From positions 1-64,000 of the forward strand of contig CP107049.1 of the NCBI GenBank assembly GCA_025736915.1: a stretch of DNA of 64,000 nucleotides, given 5' to 3'. Made by a program: the position numbers and the translations under genes. The stretch comes from Acinetobacter nosocomialis. Lineage in GTDB: Bacteria > Pseudomonadota > Gammaproteobacteria > Pseudomonadales > Moraxellaceae. Positions 8,472 through 18,708 of the stretch are shown here, piece after piece. The number at the start of each line of letters is the position of its first letter. The first letter of the stretch is position 1. The notes under the pieces were generated by a model. It searched no databases and was not told where the DNA came from. It was given only the letters and a program-made list of their open reading frames with translations.

Positions 8472-9644
8472 TTAGATTTCAATTGCAACAGCAGTTGCTT
8501 CACCGCCACCAATACATAGGGCAGCAATACCTTTCTTTTTACCTAAGCGTTTTAATGCATAAATGAGAGAGAGGATAATTCTTGAACCCGTAGCGCCAAT
8601 TGGATGGCCTAAAGCACAAGCGCCACCATGTACGTTAACTTTTGCTTCATCAATTCCTAGCTCATGAATTGGTGCCATTGCTACCATTGCAAAAGCTTCA
8701 TTAATTTCCCAAGCATCTACTTCATCAACTGACCAACCAGCACGCTCAAGCACTTTTTGAATTGCACTAATTGGAGCAATTGTAAATTCGCTTGGATGTT
8801 GTGAGTGAGTAGAAGTTGCAACAATTTTTGCTAAAGTATTTAAACCATGGCTTTGAGCATATTCTTCAGTGGTAAGTACTAACGCAGCAGCACCATCAGA
8901 AATTGAGCTTGAGTTTGCAGCTGTAATTGTACCGTCTTTACTAAAAGCAGGGCGTAAAGTTGGGATTTTCTCAAGATTTGCTTTTAATGGTTGCTCATCT
9001 TGATCAATAACTTCCACACCTTTACGTGTTTTTACTTCAACAGGAACAATCTCTTCTTTGAAGTAACCTTCTGTAATGGCAGTTTGCGCTTTTTTAAGTG
9101 AAGAAATCGCAAAGTTATCCATTTGCTCACGGGTAAAGCCTTTGGTGTTTGCCATGTCTTGAGCAAAAGAACCCATTAAGCGGCCTGTTTCAGCATCTTC
9201 AAGACCATCTAAAAACATATGGTCTTTAATTTCACCGTGACCCATACGGTAACCACCGCGAGCTTTCGGCAGAATATACGGCGCATTGGTCATAGATTCC
9301 ATGCCACCTGCAACAATAATATTGGCACTGCCTGCTTTTAAAGTATCTGATGCCATTAATACAGCTTTCATAGCAGAGCCGCAAAGTTTATTAATGGTCA
9401 CAGCTCCGACATGATCAGGTACACCCGCTTTACGCATGGCTTGACGAGCAGGGCCTTGACCAATACCTGCACTGAGTACGCAACCAAAAATAACTTCATC
9501 TACTTGTTCAGGTTTAACACCTGCACGTTGGATCGATTCACGGATGACAGCAGCGCCAAGTTCTGGTGCAGTTAGAGAAGATAAACTACCCTGAAAACCA
9601 CCCATTGCAGTACGGCTACCTGAAACTATAACGATTGAACTCAT
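8472..9644 (-). CDS. atoB: Acetyl-CoA acetyltransferase (thiolase)
   Basis: 390-residue biosynthetic/degradative thiolase that cleaves acetoacetyl-CoA with CoA to two acetyl-CoA. The nucleophilic cysteine is in 'NKLCGSAMKA' (near residue 88), the catalytic histidine in 'GGACALGHPIGATG', and the second cysteine in 'CIGGGEA' near the C-terminus, so all catalytic elements are present. It is the last gene of the scoA-scoB-atoE-atoB operon, where it completes conversion of acetoacetate to acetyl-CoA. Acetoacetyl-CoA specificity is inferred from the neighbours. Confidence 0.93.
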   Translation of the reverse strand: MSSIVIVSGSRTAMGGFQGSLSSLTAPELGAAVIRESIQRAGVKPEQVDEVIFGCVLSAGIGQGPARQAMRKAGVPDHVGAVTINKLCGSAMKAVLMASDTLKAGSANIIVAGGMESMTNAPYILPKARGGYRMGHGEIKDHMFLDGLEDAETGRLMGSFAQDMANTKGFTREQMDNFAISSLKKAQTAITEGYFKEEIVPVEVKTRKGVEVIDQDEQPLKANLEKIPTLRPAFSKDGTITAANSSSISDGAAALVLTTEEYAQSHGLNTLAKIVATSTHSQHPSEFTIAPISAIQKVLERAGWSVDEVDAWEINEAFAMVAMAPIHELGIDEAKVNVHGGACALGHPIGATGSRIILSLIYALKRLGKKKGIAALCIGGGEATAVAIEI

Positions 9645-9709
9645 CTTAATATCTCTTATTGGTGTTTTTGCTAAATTTGCCTTTAGCCTAAACCAAAGGC
9701 TCCACTAAA

Positions 9710-11119
9710 TTAAAAAGTTGGAGGGGTATAACTGAGTGTTCTTCCAAAGAACCACAGCAAGAATAAAACTAATGGAAAATGTACAACGAGCTGAGTGACT
9801 GTAAACCCAATCACATCTTTTGCTTTTAGTTTTAAAATGCCTAACATTGGAAGCATAAAGAATGGATTGATTAAGTTTGGTAAAGCTTCAGCTGCATTAT
9901 AAATTTGTACAGACCAGCCTAAATGCACTTTCAAATCATTTGCTGCTTGCATAACATATGGGGCTTCAATAATCCATTTTCCACCACCTGACGGTACAAA
10001 GAATCCAAGTACCGCAGAGTAAACTCCCATCACAATCGCAAAAGTTTCTTTTGACGCGATTGAAACGAAGAACTCGGCAACATAATGAGACAGCGATAAA
10101 TCCTGACTGTTTAAAGCTTGGGTCATAATAAAGGCGATACTTCCGTACAGAGGGAATTGAATTAAAATTCCTGATACGGCTGGAACGGCCTTTGCAACAG
10201 CATTTAAGAAGTTTCGTGGTGTGCCATGTAATGCTAAACCAAGCATTAAAAACACAAAGTTGTATGTGTTTAAACTTGAAATAGCAATGATTGGATTACT
10301 TTTTGAAAATTCAAAAAACATCCAGATTAGACCTAAAGCAACCACAATAATCGTTAAAATAGGCGAGTTTTCTAACCAATCGCCTGGACGCGTTGATTTC
10401 TCCTCATGTGGCTTGTCTTCTTCAAACTGCACATCAAAACTATCAATCGTTTTAACATTATTGCCTTTTGGGGCTGAAAAATATGCAATAGCGATTGAAA
10501 CAATCACCAAAATAATGGTCATCGCAATTGATTGCCAAAGGAAAATCGTTTCGGTAAATGGAATAACACCAGTCAGGTTGTAAATTGACTCAGGTAAGCT
10601 GCTTTTATTGGCTTGAAGCTGTGCTGCCGAAGAGCTGATTCCAAGAGCCCAAGTTGCACCCATACCAATGATTGCTGCCGCAGCTGCTGCGCGGTAATCC
10701 ATATTAAGCTCTTTACGTTTTGCTAAAGCAATTACTAAAAGCGCTGTAAGGATTGTGCTAACAGCCCAATTGACCAATGAGATTAGCAAACTAACGGTTG
10801 CTACCAAAACAATAGCACCACGACCAGAATTTGGAATACGTGCCATTTTTTGGATGAGGTATTTGACTGGCTCAGATACAGAAACGACATAACCTACAAT
10901 AATGAGCATAGTCATTTGCAGGGTAAATGGAATAAGACTCCAGAAACCATTACCGAAAGAAGTTGCCACATCGTGAATTGGGGCGCCAATACCCAAAGCG
11001 GCAATAGACACAATAATGACGCCGAGTAATGCAAAAATATATGAATCAGGAAACCATTTTTCAGACCAGTCACTAATCCGAAGAGCAAATCTTTCAAAAA
11101 TTCCTTGCTGTTTTTCCAT
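9710..11119 (-). CDS. atoE: AtoE-type short-chain fatty acid / acetoacetate transporter
   Basis: Polytopic inner-membrane permease of about 469 residues with a dozen hydrophobic segments. Recognisable blocks are 'FGNGFWSLIPFTLQM', 'GWA-type NWAVSTILTALL', 'GGGKWIIEAPYVM' and 'NAAEALPNLINPFFMLP', all characteristic of the AtoE (SCFA transporter) family. The ATG at 11119 was chosen because it begins 'MEKQQGIFERF' and has AGAAGGA upstream; the open frame extends 13 codons further to a GTG with no ribosome site. It sits between the CoA-transferase and thiolase genes, consistent with acetoacetate or butyrate import. Confidence 0.88.
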   Translation of the reverse strand: MEKQQGIFERFALRISDWSEKWFPDSYIFALLGVIIVSIAALGIGAPIHDVATSFGNGFWSLIPFTLQMTMLIIVGYVVSVSEPVKYLIQKMARIPNSGRGAIVLVATVSLLISLVNWAVSTILTALLVIALAKRKELNMDYRAAAAAAIIGMGATWALGISSSAAQLQANKSSLPESIYNLTGVIPFTETIFLWQSIAMTIILVIVSIAIAYFSAPKGNNVKTIDSFDVQFEEDKPHEEKSTRPGDWLENSPILTIIVVALGLIWMFFEFSKSNPIIAISSLNTYNFVFLMLGLALHGTPRNFLNAVAKAVPAVSGILIQFPLYGSIAFIMTQALNSQDLSLSHYVAEFFVSIASKETFAIVMGVYSAVLGFFVPSGGGKWIIEAPYVMQAANDLKVHLGWSVQIYNAAEALPNLINPFFMLPMLGILKLKAKDVIGFTVTQLVVHFPLVLFLLWFFGRTLSYTPPTF

Positions 11120-11234
11120 AGCTGAAAAATCCTTCTCGTTCTTATTTATAAACAGCACATCCGGTGCTTAAAAGGGCTAAGACTCAAGCTCACTTTCTAA
11201 CTTGAGTCTTGTACAGCTAACTAAATCTTAGAAT

Positions 11235-11876
11235 TTACGCGACTAACGTTTTATAAAACTCGACACCTGTAGCAGCTTGAATTTGTTCAAGCGTGACATC
11301 TTTAGCAAGTTCAATAAGCTCTACACCTTGTGGAGTAATATCCATTACACCTAAGTCAGTAATGACTCGATGAACCACGCCTTTACCTGTTAAAGGTAAA
11401 CTACAGTTTTTTACGATTTTTGGCGTACCATCTTTTGCACAATGTTCCATAAGCACTACAACTTTTTGGACACCAACAACCAAGTCCATTGCGCCGCCCA
11501 TACCTTTAACTTTCTTACCTGGAATCATCCAGTTGGCTAAGTCTCCATTTTCAGAAACCTCCATTGCCCCTAAAATTGCAATGTTGACATGACCACCACG
11601 GATCATGGCAAAAGATTCAGAGCTTGAGAAAAATGCAGCACCAGCGCGAGCAGTAACCGTTTGTTTACCAGCGTTAATTAAATCAGCATCAACAGTTTCT
11701 TCTGTTGGGAACTCACCAATACCTAATAGACCATTTTCAGATTGAAGCCAAACATTAACATTTTCAGGAATATAGTTAGCAACTAGAGTAGGTAAGCCAA
11801 TACCTAAATTGACATAAAAACCGTCTTCAAGTTCCTTTGCAGCACGTTGTGCCATTTCGTTACGTGACCAAGCCAT
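11235..11876 (-). CDS. scoB: 3-oxoacid CoA-transferase subunit B
   Basis: 213-residue beta subunit of a succinyl-CoA:3-oxoacid (acetoacetate) CoA-transferase. The '[12 protein letters not shown]' block near residue 47 carries the glutamate that forms the enzyme-CoA thioester in this family. '[15 protein letters not shown]'-like sequence near residue 125 is also standard. Its start is one base after the scoA stop codon, so the two subunits are translationally coupled. The reaction activates acetoacetate to acetoacetyl-CoA for the downstream thiolase. Confidence 0.92.
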   Translation of the reverse strand: MAWSRNEMAQRAAKELEDGFYVNLGIGLPTLVANYIPENVNVWLQSENGLLGIGEFPTEETVDADLINAGKQTVTARAGAAFFSSSESFAMIRGGHVNIAILGAMEVSENGDLANWMIPGKKVKGMGGAMDLVVGVQKVVVLMEHCAKDGTPKIVKNCSLPLTGKGVVHRVITDLGVMDITPQGVELIELAKDVTLEQIQAATGVEFYKTLVA

Positions 11877-11877
11877 T

Positions 11878-12582
11878 TTATACTGCCTCCGTGCTTAAAG
11901 TTTTATGCTCAATACGTTTTTCAGGTGATGCATTCAGTACAATGCGGTTTACATAGATACCCGGCAAATGGATTTCATCCGGATCTAATTCACCAATTTC
12001 AACAACCTGTTCAACTTCTGCGATAGTAATTTTTCCAGCCATCGCACATTCAGGGTTAAAATTTTGAGCAGTTTTACGGAATACTAAATTACCTGCTTTG
12101 TCAGCTTTATATGCTTTCACAAGAGCCACATCTGCTGTTAACGATTCTTCTAGAATGTAGTTCTTGCCATGAAAAGTACGTTCTTCTTTACCTTCAGCAA
12201 TGAGGGTACCCACGCCAGTTTGAGTATAAAATGCAGGAATCCCAGCACCGCCAGCACGTAACTTTTCAGCTAAAGTACCTTGTGGTGTAAGTTCTACATC
12301 AAGTTCACCATTTAAATATTGGCGTTCAAACTCTTTGTTTTCACCAACATAAGAAGAAATCATTTTTTTGATTTGTTTGGTTTTAAGCAAAATACCTAAA
12401 CCAAAATCATCTACACCTGCATTATTTGAAATACAAGTCAAACCAGTTACACCGCTTTGTTTAACTGCAACAATTAGTTTTTCTGGAATTCCGCATAAAC
12501 CAAAACCGCCTACAGCGAGTGTTTGATTATCTGCAATAACATCTTTCAGTGCTGCCTCTGCATTGGCATAAACTTTATTCAT
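11878..12582 (-). CDS. scoA: 3-oxoacid CoA-transferase subunit A
   Basis: 234-residue alpha subunit. The N-terminal '[14 protein letters not shown]' is the CoA-binding glycine-rich motif, and '[28 protein letters not shown]' (written here only as a landmark, around residues 79-106) is typical of the ScoA/SCOT branch, as distinct from PcaI or AtoD. It is the first gene of the operon; the 244-base region upstream, between it and a LysR gene on the same strand, should hold the promoter. Confidence 0.9.
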   Translation of the reverse strand: MNKVYANAEAALKDVIADNQTLAVGGFGLCGIPEKLIVAVKQSGVTGLTCISNNAGVDDFGLGILLKTKQIKKMISSYVGENKEFERQYLNGELDVELTPQGTLAEKLRAGGAGIPAFYTQTGVGTLIAEGKEERTFHGKNYILEESLTADVALVKAYKADKAGNLVFRKTAQNFNPECAMAGKITIAEVEQVVEIGELDPDEIHLPGIYVNRIVLNASPEKRIEHKTLSTEAV

Positions 12583-12826
12583 TCTGTTGTTTTCCTATAT
12601 CCCTTAGTAATTTAGTTTTAGCATCACATTTTGCGTTATAGAAGTTAATTTTTTTAAAGGATTAATAAGTATAATCAATGAATGGTATCAAATTTATAAC
12701 AAAAGATCAGTTTCGGACTATGTAAAAAACTTTAAAAAATAATTTTAATTTATTGAAAAGTATCATTATTAATTAATTTTTATTAAACATGAGCGAAACT
12801 CATCCTAAAATACAGTATTTAATTTT

Positions 12827-13708
12827 TTAAAATTTATATTGAACCAAAGCCTCAATAAATTGAGTCGAAATATTTGAAATCTCGAAGTTCTTCTTATAAA
12901 CAATTCCCACAGTCTTATGAATAGATTCATCCTTTAACTCAATCAACACGTTATGTTCTTTATCAATGTGTTTTGCAAAGTGTCTAGGTATTGCACTTAC
13001 CCCTATACCGTAAGCCACAAAACTTGAGAGTGATGAAATTTGATGACATTCAACTTTTAAATCGAGCGTTATGTTATTTCGCAAACAGTTTTGCTCAACT
13101 AAATAACGAACAATTGAAGGTTTCTGCAAGGTCACGAATGGATTTGAACAAAGCTCATGCCATGTAATAGAAGATGATTGAGCAAGTGGATGAGTCTTTG
13201 GCAATAGAGCTAAGAAATCTTCTTCAAATAGGGGCTTAAATTCTAAGCCTTCTGTGAGATCTGGTTCAAAACAAATACCAAGCTCAAAAATACCATCCTG
13301 TACTTTTTCTATAATGGTCTCATTTGGAATATCGTGAATTGAAAAATTAAGATTGGGGTGAAGTGCTAAAAACTGGTGAATGACTTCAGGCAAAATTGCA
13401 TGAGTCACAAAGGGCATAGATGCAATACTTAAGGTTCCACGGTTGAGCTTAAAACGTTGTTTAACATCATTTTCCATCTCATCCCAATTGGCGAGTAACT
13501 TTTTCGCATAGGGAATAAGAGATTTACCTTCCTGTGTAAGCTCAACACGGCGTGTATTACGGTTAAAGAGTTTTCCGCCTAACTCTTCTTCTAAACTTTT
13601 GATGGTGAGGCTTAAAGCAGATTGACTTAGATGTAGCTCTAAAGAAGCATTGGCATAGTTGAGTGTACGTGCAAGGGCTAAAAAAGCTTTTAGTTGTTTA
13701 AGCGTCAT
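12827..13708 (-). CDS. LysR-family regulator upstream of the ketone-body operon
   Basis: 293 residues: helix-turn-helix at about residues 3-60 ('LNYANASLELHLSQSALSLTIKSLEEELGGKLFNR') and a LysR substrate-binding domain from about 88 on. The CbbR/CysB-like N-terminus and 'GIGVSAIPRHFA' near residue 232 are family-typical. It lies directly upstream of scoA in the same direction, which makes it the likeliest regulator of acetoacetate use. The inducer is unknown. Confidence 0.87.
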   Translation of the reverse strand: MTLKQLKAFLALARTLNYANASLELHLSQSALSLTIKSLEEELGGKLFNRNTRRVELTQEGKSLIPYAKKLLANWDEMENDVKQRFKLNRGTLSIASMPFVTHAILPEVIHQFLALHPNLNFSIHDIPNETIIEKVQDGIFELGICFEPDLTEGLEFKPLFEEDFLALLPKTHPLAQSSSITWHELCSNPFVTLQKPSIVRYLVEQNCLRNNITLDLKVECHQISSLSSFVAYGIGVSAIPRHFAKHIDKEHNVLIELKDESIHKTVGIVYKKNFEISNISTQFIEALVQYKF

Positions 13709-13987
13709 TTCTTACCTTTAGATTACTCAACTTACCTTGAAGGGTAATTTATACGAAAATTTGCCTAAAATTATGTTTTTTGAAAAAAATTATGAAAAAT
13801 AAAAATCATGGACTTATTTGATAGAGAACAAACTGTAGGATAGTAAAGAACAAGTAATAAAGCTAATTTTCTAACGAGGATTTTAGCTTTCTGTACATGC
13901 TTATTAATATATATCACTAATATTATTAAGACCAAGTATGCAAGATTTATGTGTCGAAGCCCTTTGAAGAGAGCTTCTTCTAAATAT

Positions 13988-14713
13988 TTACATTTGATAT
14001 TTTTTCAGGAATTTTTTTATTTCAAGAGAGTATTTGAAAGGGTGTGAAAATCGAAACATATGACCCGTACGCTTGATAATCACTTCTTCTGAGTTTTTAA
14101 TATTCTTTAAAAGAGTTTTAGAAGCTTCTTCTCCAATTAGCTTGTCTTCATCAGGTGTAAGAATTAATGTGGGTACTAAAATGTTTCCTAAGAGAGAGAT
14201 ATAGTTGATTTCTTCAATTGATTGAATACGATTGATATACGCTTTGTGAGGCGTGGATTTAATAAATAAATCTCTACTTAGATTTGTTGACCAGGGTATT
14301 TCTCCCTCTTTATCAAAAGATGAAGCGAGCTCTGCAGCATGAAATCGAAGTGTTAGTTGTCGATAAAATGGACCTGAAAAGAAAGGGGCAAGCATTGATA
14401 AAAATTTGAGTAGTGGAGAAGTAATCGGACTTTTAGCAAAACCGCCAGAAATGACCAAACCTGTTAAACCTTTTGGTTGACGTATTGCAACAGCAATTGC
14501 TGCTATAGCACCATAAGAATCACCAACTAAAACGTAATTATCTAGATCTATTACTTGGTCTATAATGAAATCAGCTAATTCTTCTATTTTATTAATATCA
14601 TTCGGTAAATAAAAAGTGCGCATATTATAATTTTTTAATTCAGTAAGTTGGTTAAGTTGCCACGCTGCTCCTGAGAAGCAAGGAATCATGACTAGGGTTG
14701 GCTGGTTATTCAT
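13988..14713 (-). CDS. Alpha/beta-fold hydrolase
   Basis: 241-residue cytoplasmic hydrolase. The nucleophile elbow is GDSYGA, with Ser66 as nucleophile. A plausible acid follows in 'LILTPDEDKLIG' (about residue 190) and the histidine in 'RTGHMFRFSHP' near the C-terminus. The fold suits an esterase, lipase or C-C bond hydrolase; the substrate cannot be inferred. TTGGAG lies six bases before the ATG. It is flanked by regulators and looks monocistronic. Confidence 0.8.
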   Translation of the reverse strand: MNNQPTLVMIPCFSGAAWQLNQLTELKNYNMRTFYLPNDINKIEELADFIIDQVIDLDNYVLVGDSYGAIAAIAVAIRQPKGLTGLVISGGFAKSPITSPLLKFLSMLAPFFSGPFYRQLTLRFHAAELASSFDKEGEIPWSTNLSRDLFIKSTPHKAYINRIQSIEEINYISLLGNILVPTLILTPDEDKLIGEEASKTLLKNIKNSEEVIIKRTGHMFRFSHPFKYSLEIKKFLKKYQM

Positions 14714-14834
14714 GAATTACTCCAATAATTTATATAATCGTATTAGAGTGATTCTAATCAGCTGAAATTATGATCTCTAATGGCATTCATTCATTGAATG
14801 CATGCATAAAATTAATAATTAAAAAAAGAATTTT

Positions 14835-15755
14835 TTAACTGGCTGATTGCGCTGATATTAGTGTGTTTGTAATCCATTCGATCATAGGTTCATTAATCCT
14901 ATCTCTCGATCGAATAATATAAATCTCCCAAGTTGGTAATACCAAAGGTAGCTCAAAAATGCTCAATTGAGCAGTCTCTTGTAATTTTAATGCTACTCGC
15001 TCAGCTATTACTGCTATTGAATCTGAACTACCAACTAAGAATGGTACAGCCAAAAAACTAGGACAAATTACGCTAATTTTGCGTGTAAGCTTATGAGTTT
15101 TTAGTACTTCATCTACAATTCCTCGTATATCTCCATTCGGTGAGACTAAGATATGCGGAAATTTGATAAAATTATTGATATCTATGTACTTTTTGTTGTC
15201 GCGCTTGATTAAAGCTGGGTGATTTTTACGAGCAATCCCTACAAATCTTTCCTGATGGACAAATTGGCAGTCTAAACGCTGGGGGATTTGAAAAAAAGAT
15301 CCTGAGCCAATTACAATATCAATATCTCCATTATCTAACATGCTTAAAGCTGATTCAGTATTAGCTTGTTTTAATTTCAAAACTATATCAGGAGCAGCCT
15401 TCTGAAGCTGAGCAAATGCAGGATTGATAACTGTTAATATTGCATGGTCAGTAACTGCCACTACAAGGGGCCTCTTTAAGTTCATTGGATCGAATTGCCC
15501 TCTAGGAGTAGCAACTTGTCTTATTAATTCAAGAGCTGTTTTTACTTGTGGCATTAATTCAACTGTTAGTGGAGTAGGCTCTATTCCTTTAGGGTTACGA
15601 ATGAATAAAGGATCCTCTAGAGTATTACGTAGCCTTGATAAAGCATGGCTAGTTGCAGATTGTGTTATATGCAAGCTTTCTGCCGCACGGCCAACGTGTC
15701 TTTCATTCCATAAAGCTTCAAGTACAACCAGAAGATTAAGATCCAAAGATTTCAT
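14835..15755 (-). CDS. LysR-family regulator (NodD/PcaQ-like subgroup)
   Basis: About 306 residues from the ATG at 15755, giving the canonical N-terminus 'MKSLDLNLLVVLEALW' followed by the helix-turn-helix ('HVGRAAESLHITQSATSHALSRLR'). The open frame extends 25 codons upstream to another ATG at 15830, but that extension is not family-like. The sensor domain starts near residue 90. It sits next to, and on the same strand as, the MFS pump gene at 15938-17071; regulation of that gene is possible but unproven. Confidence 0.85.
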   Translation of the reverse strand: MKSLDLNLLVVLEALWNERHVGRAAESLHITQSATSHALSRLRNTLEDPLFIRNPKGIEPTPLTVELMPQVKTALELIRQVATPRGQFDPMNLKRPLVVAVTDHAILTVINPAFAQLQKAAPDIVLKLKQANTESALSMLDNGDIDIVIGSGSFFQIPQRLDCQFVHQERFVGIARKNHPALIKRDNKKYIDINNFIKFPHILVSPNGDIRGIVDEVLKTHKLTRKISVICPSFLAVPFLVGSSDSIAVIAERVALKLQETAQLSIFELPLVLPTWEIYIIRSRDRINEPMIEWITNTLISAQSAS

Positions 15756-15937
15756 AGCTTGTAAACCAAAAGTTGAATTTAAAAAATTTAAGCTATACAG
15801 AATTTGAATAAGTACGCTCAATGCTTTCATAGTGTTTTAAACTTATATTACTCTTATTAGAGTTCATACTAGAATGCTTTCAATAGATACACTTTAAATC
15901 TAAAAAATAAATGATTATATCTAGTTAAATATTTCAA

Positions 15938-17071
15938 TTAACTCGACTCTAGCTTTGGCTGCAGAAGTAAGGCTAGCGATGCACAGACTGTAAGAACAAG
16001 GCCCAATTGTTGTACTAACCCAGCAAGTCCGAGCATACAACCCAACAGTAAATAATATGTTAGACCAAATAATGAACCAGCTTTTCCTGCTTGTTCTCGA
16101 TAATGACACAATGCCTGACTAAGTATGTTTGGGATGGCAATACCATAGGCTAGAACGACGCCAGCCATCGGGATCAATATCCACACAGTTGTTTGTAATA
16201 TCCAGGCAATCACACTTGATAACATCACTATGTAACACGCATATCTTACCAATATTTCTGGTTCTATATTTGAGGCAAGTAGTTTTCGATTTAGTAGACT
16301 ACCCATAAGAGAAGAGATTGCTAATAATAATCCTGTCCAGCCAAATTTTTCTGAACTCCAGCCAAGTTGATTAAAAAGAAATGGGGCAAGGCTGTAATAA
16401 CTGAAAATCATTGTATTAAACAAGGCAATTAGCATGGCATTTTGCCAAAGCGAATTATCAAGGAACATACGGGTAGCTAATGTTCGTATGCCAGTGTGAG
16501 TTATTGGGTGAGACTGAGTTTCAGAAAGAAAAGCAGCACTTAGTATTAACAATAGTAGGGCAAGTAAAAATAAGGCTATAAATACGCCCATATAACCCCA
16601 ATGACTTATTAACCAGCCTCCACTTACTAAACCAAAAAACGGGCTTATAGCTAGTGCGGCTCCCATAAGGGAAAATACACTTGCTAGTTTTGTCGATTCA
16701 TAACTGTCCCGAAGCATGGTTTGTACTACAACAGACCCAGCGGCAGCGCCAAAAGCTGAAATCATACGTGCGAATAACAAAAATTTGAAATTTACTGTTG
16801 TAATAGCTAATAGTGTCCCAGCCCCATAACAGATAAGTCCTAACATCATGGCAGAGCGGCGACCAATTTGGTCACTTAACCATCCCCATAACCCTACACC
16901 TATAGCAAAAGCGATGAAATAAACTGAAAGCGTCTGAGCTGCTTGTTTACTATTAACTGCAAATGAGTGGGAAATGTAAGGTAGTGCAGGGCTGTATATA
17001 GTTTCAACTAGTTGAGGGAACATTATCAGAAGTGTTAAAAGCCACAAGGGTGGACGATGTATGGCATTCAT
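15938..17071 (-). CDS. Bcr/CflA-type MFS multidrug efflux transporter
   Basis: 377 residues with about 12 membrane segments. The N-terminal 'PQLVETIYSPALPYISHSF' and 'LWGWLSDQIGRRSAMMLG' are landmarks of the Bcr/CflA drug:H+ antiporter branch. The protein is slightly short for the family but has no internal frameshift. It is divergent, across 99 bases, from an AraC-type regulator (17171), a common arrangement for a locally regulated exporter. The drug or metabolite handled is not predictable. Confidence 0.85.
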   Translation of the reverse strand: MNAIHRPPLWLLTLLIMFPQLVETIYSPALPYISHSFAVNSKQAAQTLSVYFIAFAIGVGLWGWLSDQIGRRSAMMLGLICYGAGTLLAITTVNFKFLLFARMISAFGAAAGSVVVQTMLRDSYESTKLASVFSLMGAALAISPFFGLVSGGWLISHWGYMGVFIALFLLALLLLILSAAFLSETQSHPITHTGIRTLATRMFLDNSLWQNAMLIALFNTMIFSYYSLAPFLFNQLGWSSEKFGWTGLLLAISSLMGSLLNRKLLASNIEPEILVRYACYIVMLSSVIAWILQTTVWILIPMAGVVLAYGIAIPNILSQALCHYREQAGKAGSLFGLTYYLLLGCMLGLAGLVQQLGLVLTVCASLALLLQPKLESS

Positions 17072-17170
17072 AAAATGTCTTAATAAATGAATATTAAAGG
17101 TTATTATTCTTGAAAGATAAAAGTCTGATTATCATAATAAGGACTGAATATATTAATTATTGGACAGATT

Positions 17171-17956
17171 TTGAAAATTGCATCAGATAGTATTTTTGAT
17201 CCAGATATTTTCGCTGATCCAGTGATTGGTATTGCATCAGATATAGGAAAACATGATTCTGGTAAGCATTGTCATCTTCGTCATCAGTTACTTTTTTCGG
17301 CTGCTGGTAGTATCACAATAGAAATAGATAAAACGACTTTTTTACTTCCACCACGACGTGCTGCATGGATTCCTGCAGGCATAACTCATCGAGCGATCAT
17401 GCGTGGTGTAATGGCTTACCGCTCACTATATTTTTTACCAACATCAAATTTATCTCAGTTGCCAGTACAGATTGTTGAAGTCAATCCATTATTTTTTGAA
17501 GTAATTGAAAGAATGGCATTTTGGCCATGGGGAATGCAGGCTGAAAAACAGGTAAGTTTAATTACTGTTTTTTGTGAAGAGATATGTGCTGCACAAAGTG
17601 AAAATTGGCAATTAATGTATCCATCAGATACCCGTCTAGAATCTTGGTTAGAGCACGTACGTATGGGAGAACTACCTCCACGTTTAGGTCAGCTGGCTCA
17701 GATAGTAGGTGCTTGCGAACGTACTATTAGCCGAATATTTATTCGTGATACAGGAATGAATTATCAGAACTGGAGACAACAATGGAGATTATTAAGAGCA
17801 ATAGAAATGCTATCTGAAGGTATACAAATAAGTGAGGTGGCGCAACAACTGGAGTTTATCAGTGATAGTGCATTTATCGTTTTTTTCCGTCAACATACAG
17901 GTACTACTCCAGTCCGTTATCTACAGAATATTTTTAGCGAAAGCTTGTATAAATAA
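17171..17956 (+). CDS. AraC-family regulator with N-terminal cupin
   Basis: 261 residues. The N-terminal half is a cupin-like effector domain ('HDSGKHCHLRHQLLFSAAGS', residues about 25-45; 'PPRRAAWIPAGITHRAIMRG'). The C-terminal half carries two helix-turn-helix motifs ('LAQIVGACERTISRIFIRDTG' and 'ISEVAQQLEFISDSAFIVFFRQHTG'). This layout is like NimR-type regulators, which control a divergent MFS gene; here the divergent gene is the Bcr-type pump. The start appears to be TTG, with GGA upstream. It probably autoregulates through the 99-base shared promoter. Confidence 0.83.
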   Translation: MKIASDSIFDPDIFADPVIGIASDIGKHDSGKHCHLRHQLLFSAAGSITIEIDKTTFLLPPRRAAWIPAGITHRAIMRGVMAYRSLYFLPTSNLSQLPVQIVEVNPLFFEVIERMAFWPWGMQAEKQVSLITVFCEEICAAQSENWQLMYPSDTRLESWLEHVRMGELPPRLGQLAQIVGACERTISRIFIRDTGMNYQNWRQQWRLLRAIEMLSEGIQISEVAQQLEFISDSAFIVFFRQHTGTTPVRYLQNIFSESLYK

Positions 17957-18217
17957 AATTTTCTCTATCGGTAATATTAGAGTTAATCTTAAAACAACTA
18001 GCAAAAAGACTCTCTTTTAGTACTTTAATTTAATCCATGTTCTTCATAAAAATTGATCTTATTAAAACTATTGGAAACAGGAAAGTGTTTAGAAAAGTTA
18101 AAATATCTTCTGGATTTTTTATTCAAATTAATTTATTACTTTTATGTTAAAAAGCAATTTCTCATATAGAATTTCTACTAAAATCCCTGTTTTTTACTGA
18201 TTGCATTATGGTTGTTT

Positions 18218-18667
18218 ATGGGAAATTTAAGAATTTTAGGTGAATCTCTGGAAAATGCGGAAATATTAAAAGACGTTCAATATCATATTAAAGATAGGAT
18301 ATTACCTATCTCTTTAAAAGATGATTTAAACAAACAAGTTATTGAGATTGAAAGATATTTTGGTGAGAATAACTTTGAGAAACTCGAAGTTAAGAAAAAC
18401 AAAATTAACATCTGGACAGGAGTTCTTGCAGTTCCTATCTTAATTTATTGTATTGCCTTGTTCTTAAGTCGATATGTACATAATTTTGGAATTAATATTG
18501 ATGTAGACATGATGAATCATATGTTATTTGAAAATATATTGAAGTACATATGGGCGATTATTCTTTATGCAGCAGTATTTTTTGGATTAATTTTTTACTT
18601 TTATTTAATGAATAATCAAAGTAAAAAATTAATTGAAAAGAATGTTGAGAAGCTTCTGAGTAAATAA
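18218..18667 (+). CDS. Two-span membrane protein of unknown function
   Basis: 149 residues from the ATG at 18218. A charged N-terminal half of about 65 residues looks helical and possibly coiled-coil, followed by two hydrophobic segments (about 66-88 and 108-130) and a basic C-terminal tail. I recognise no family. It is a single gene with its own strong terminator immediately downstream, which supports its being expressed. Confidence 0.55.
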   Translation: MGNLRILGESLENAEILKDVQYHIKDRILPISLKDDLNKQVIEIERYFGENNFEKLEVKKNKINIWTGVLAVPILIYCIALFLSRYVHNFGINIDVDMMNHMLFENILKYIWAIILYAAVFFGLIFYFYLMNNQSKKLIEKNVEKLLSK

Positions 18668-18684
18668 ATTTTAGAACATTTAAG

Positions 18685-18708
18685 CCTCGCATTGGCGAGG
18701 TTTTTTTT
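18685..18708 (+). terminator. Rho-independent terminator
   Basis: CCTCGC (18685-18690), loop ATTG, GCGAGG (18695-18700), then eight T's. It lies 17 bases after the membrane-protein stop codon. Confidence 0.93.

Noticed and set aside
10221..10583. 120-residue ORF opposite atoE
   Set aside because: Antisense shadow of a well-conserved transporter gene; no ribosome site or promoter.
13950..13980. GAAGC/GCTTC hairpin after the alpha/beta-hydrolase gene
   Set aside because: An 8-bp stem is possible but no T-run follows on the minus strand, so I did not call a terminator.
15424..15807. 127-residue ORF opposite the LysR gene at 14835-15755
   Set aside because: Antisense shadow; the composition is not protein-like and the opposite frame is a clear LysR protein.
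15756..15830. 25-residue N-terminal extension of the LysR protein
   Set aside because: LysR proteins of this subgroup begin at the 'MKSLDLNLL' equivalent, and no ribosome site supports the upstream ATG.
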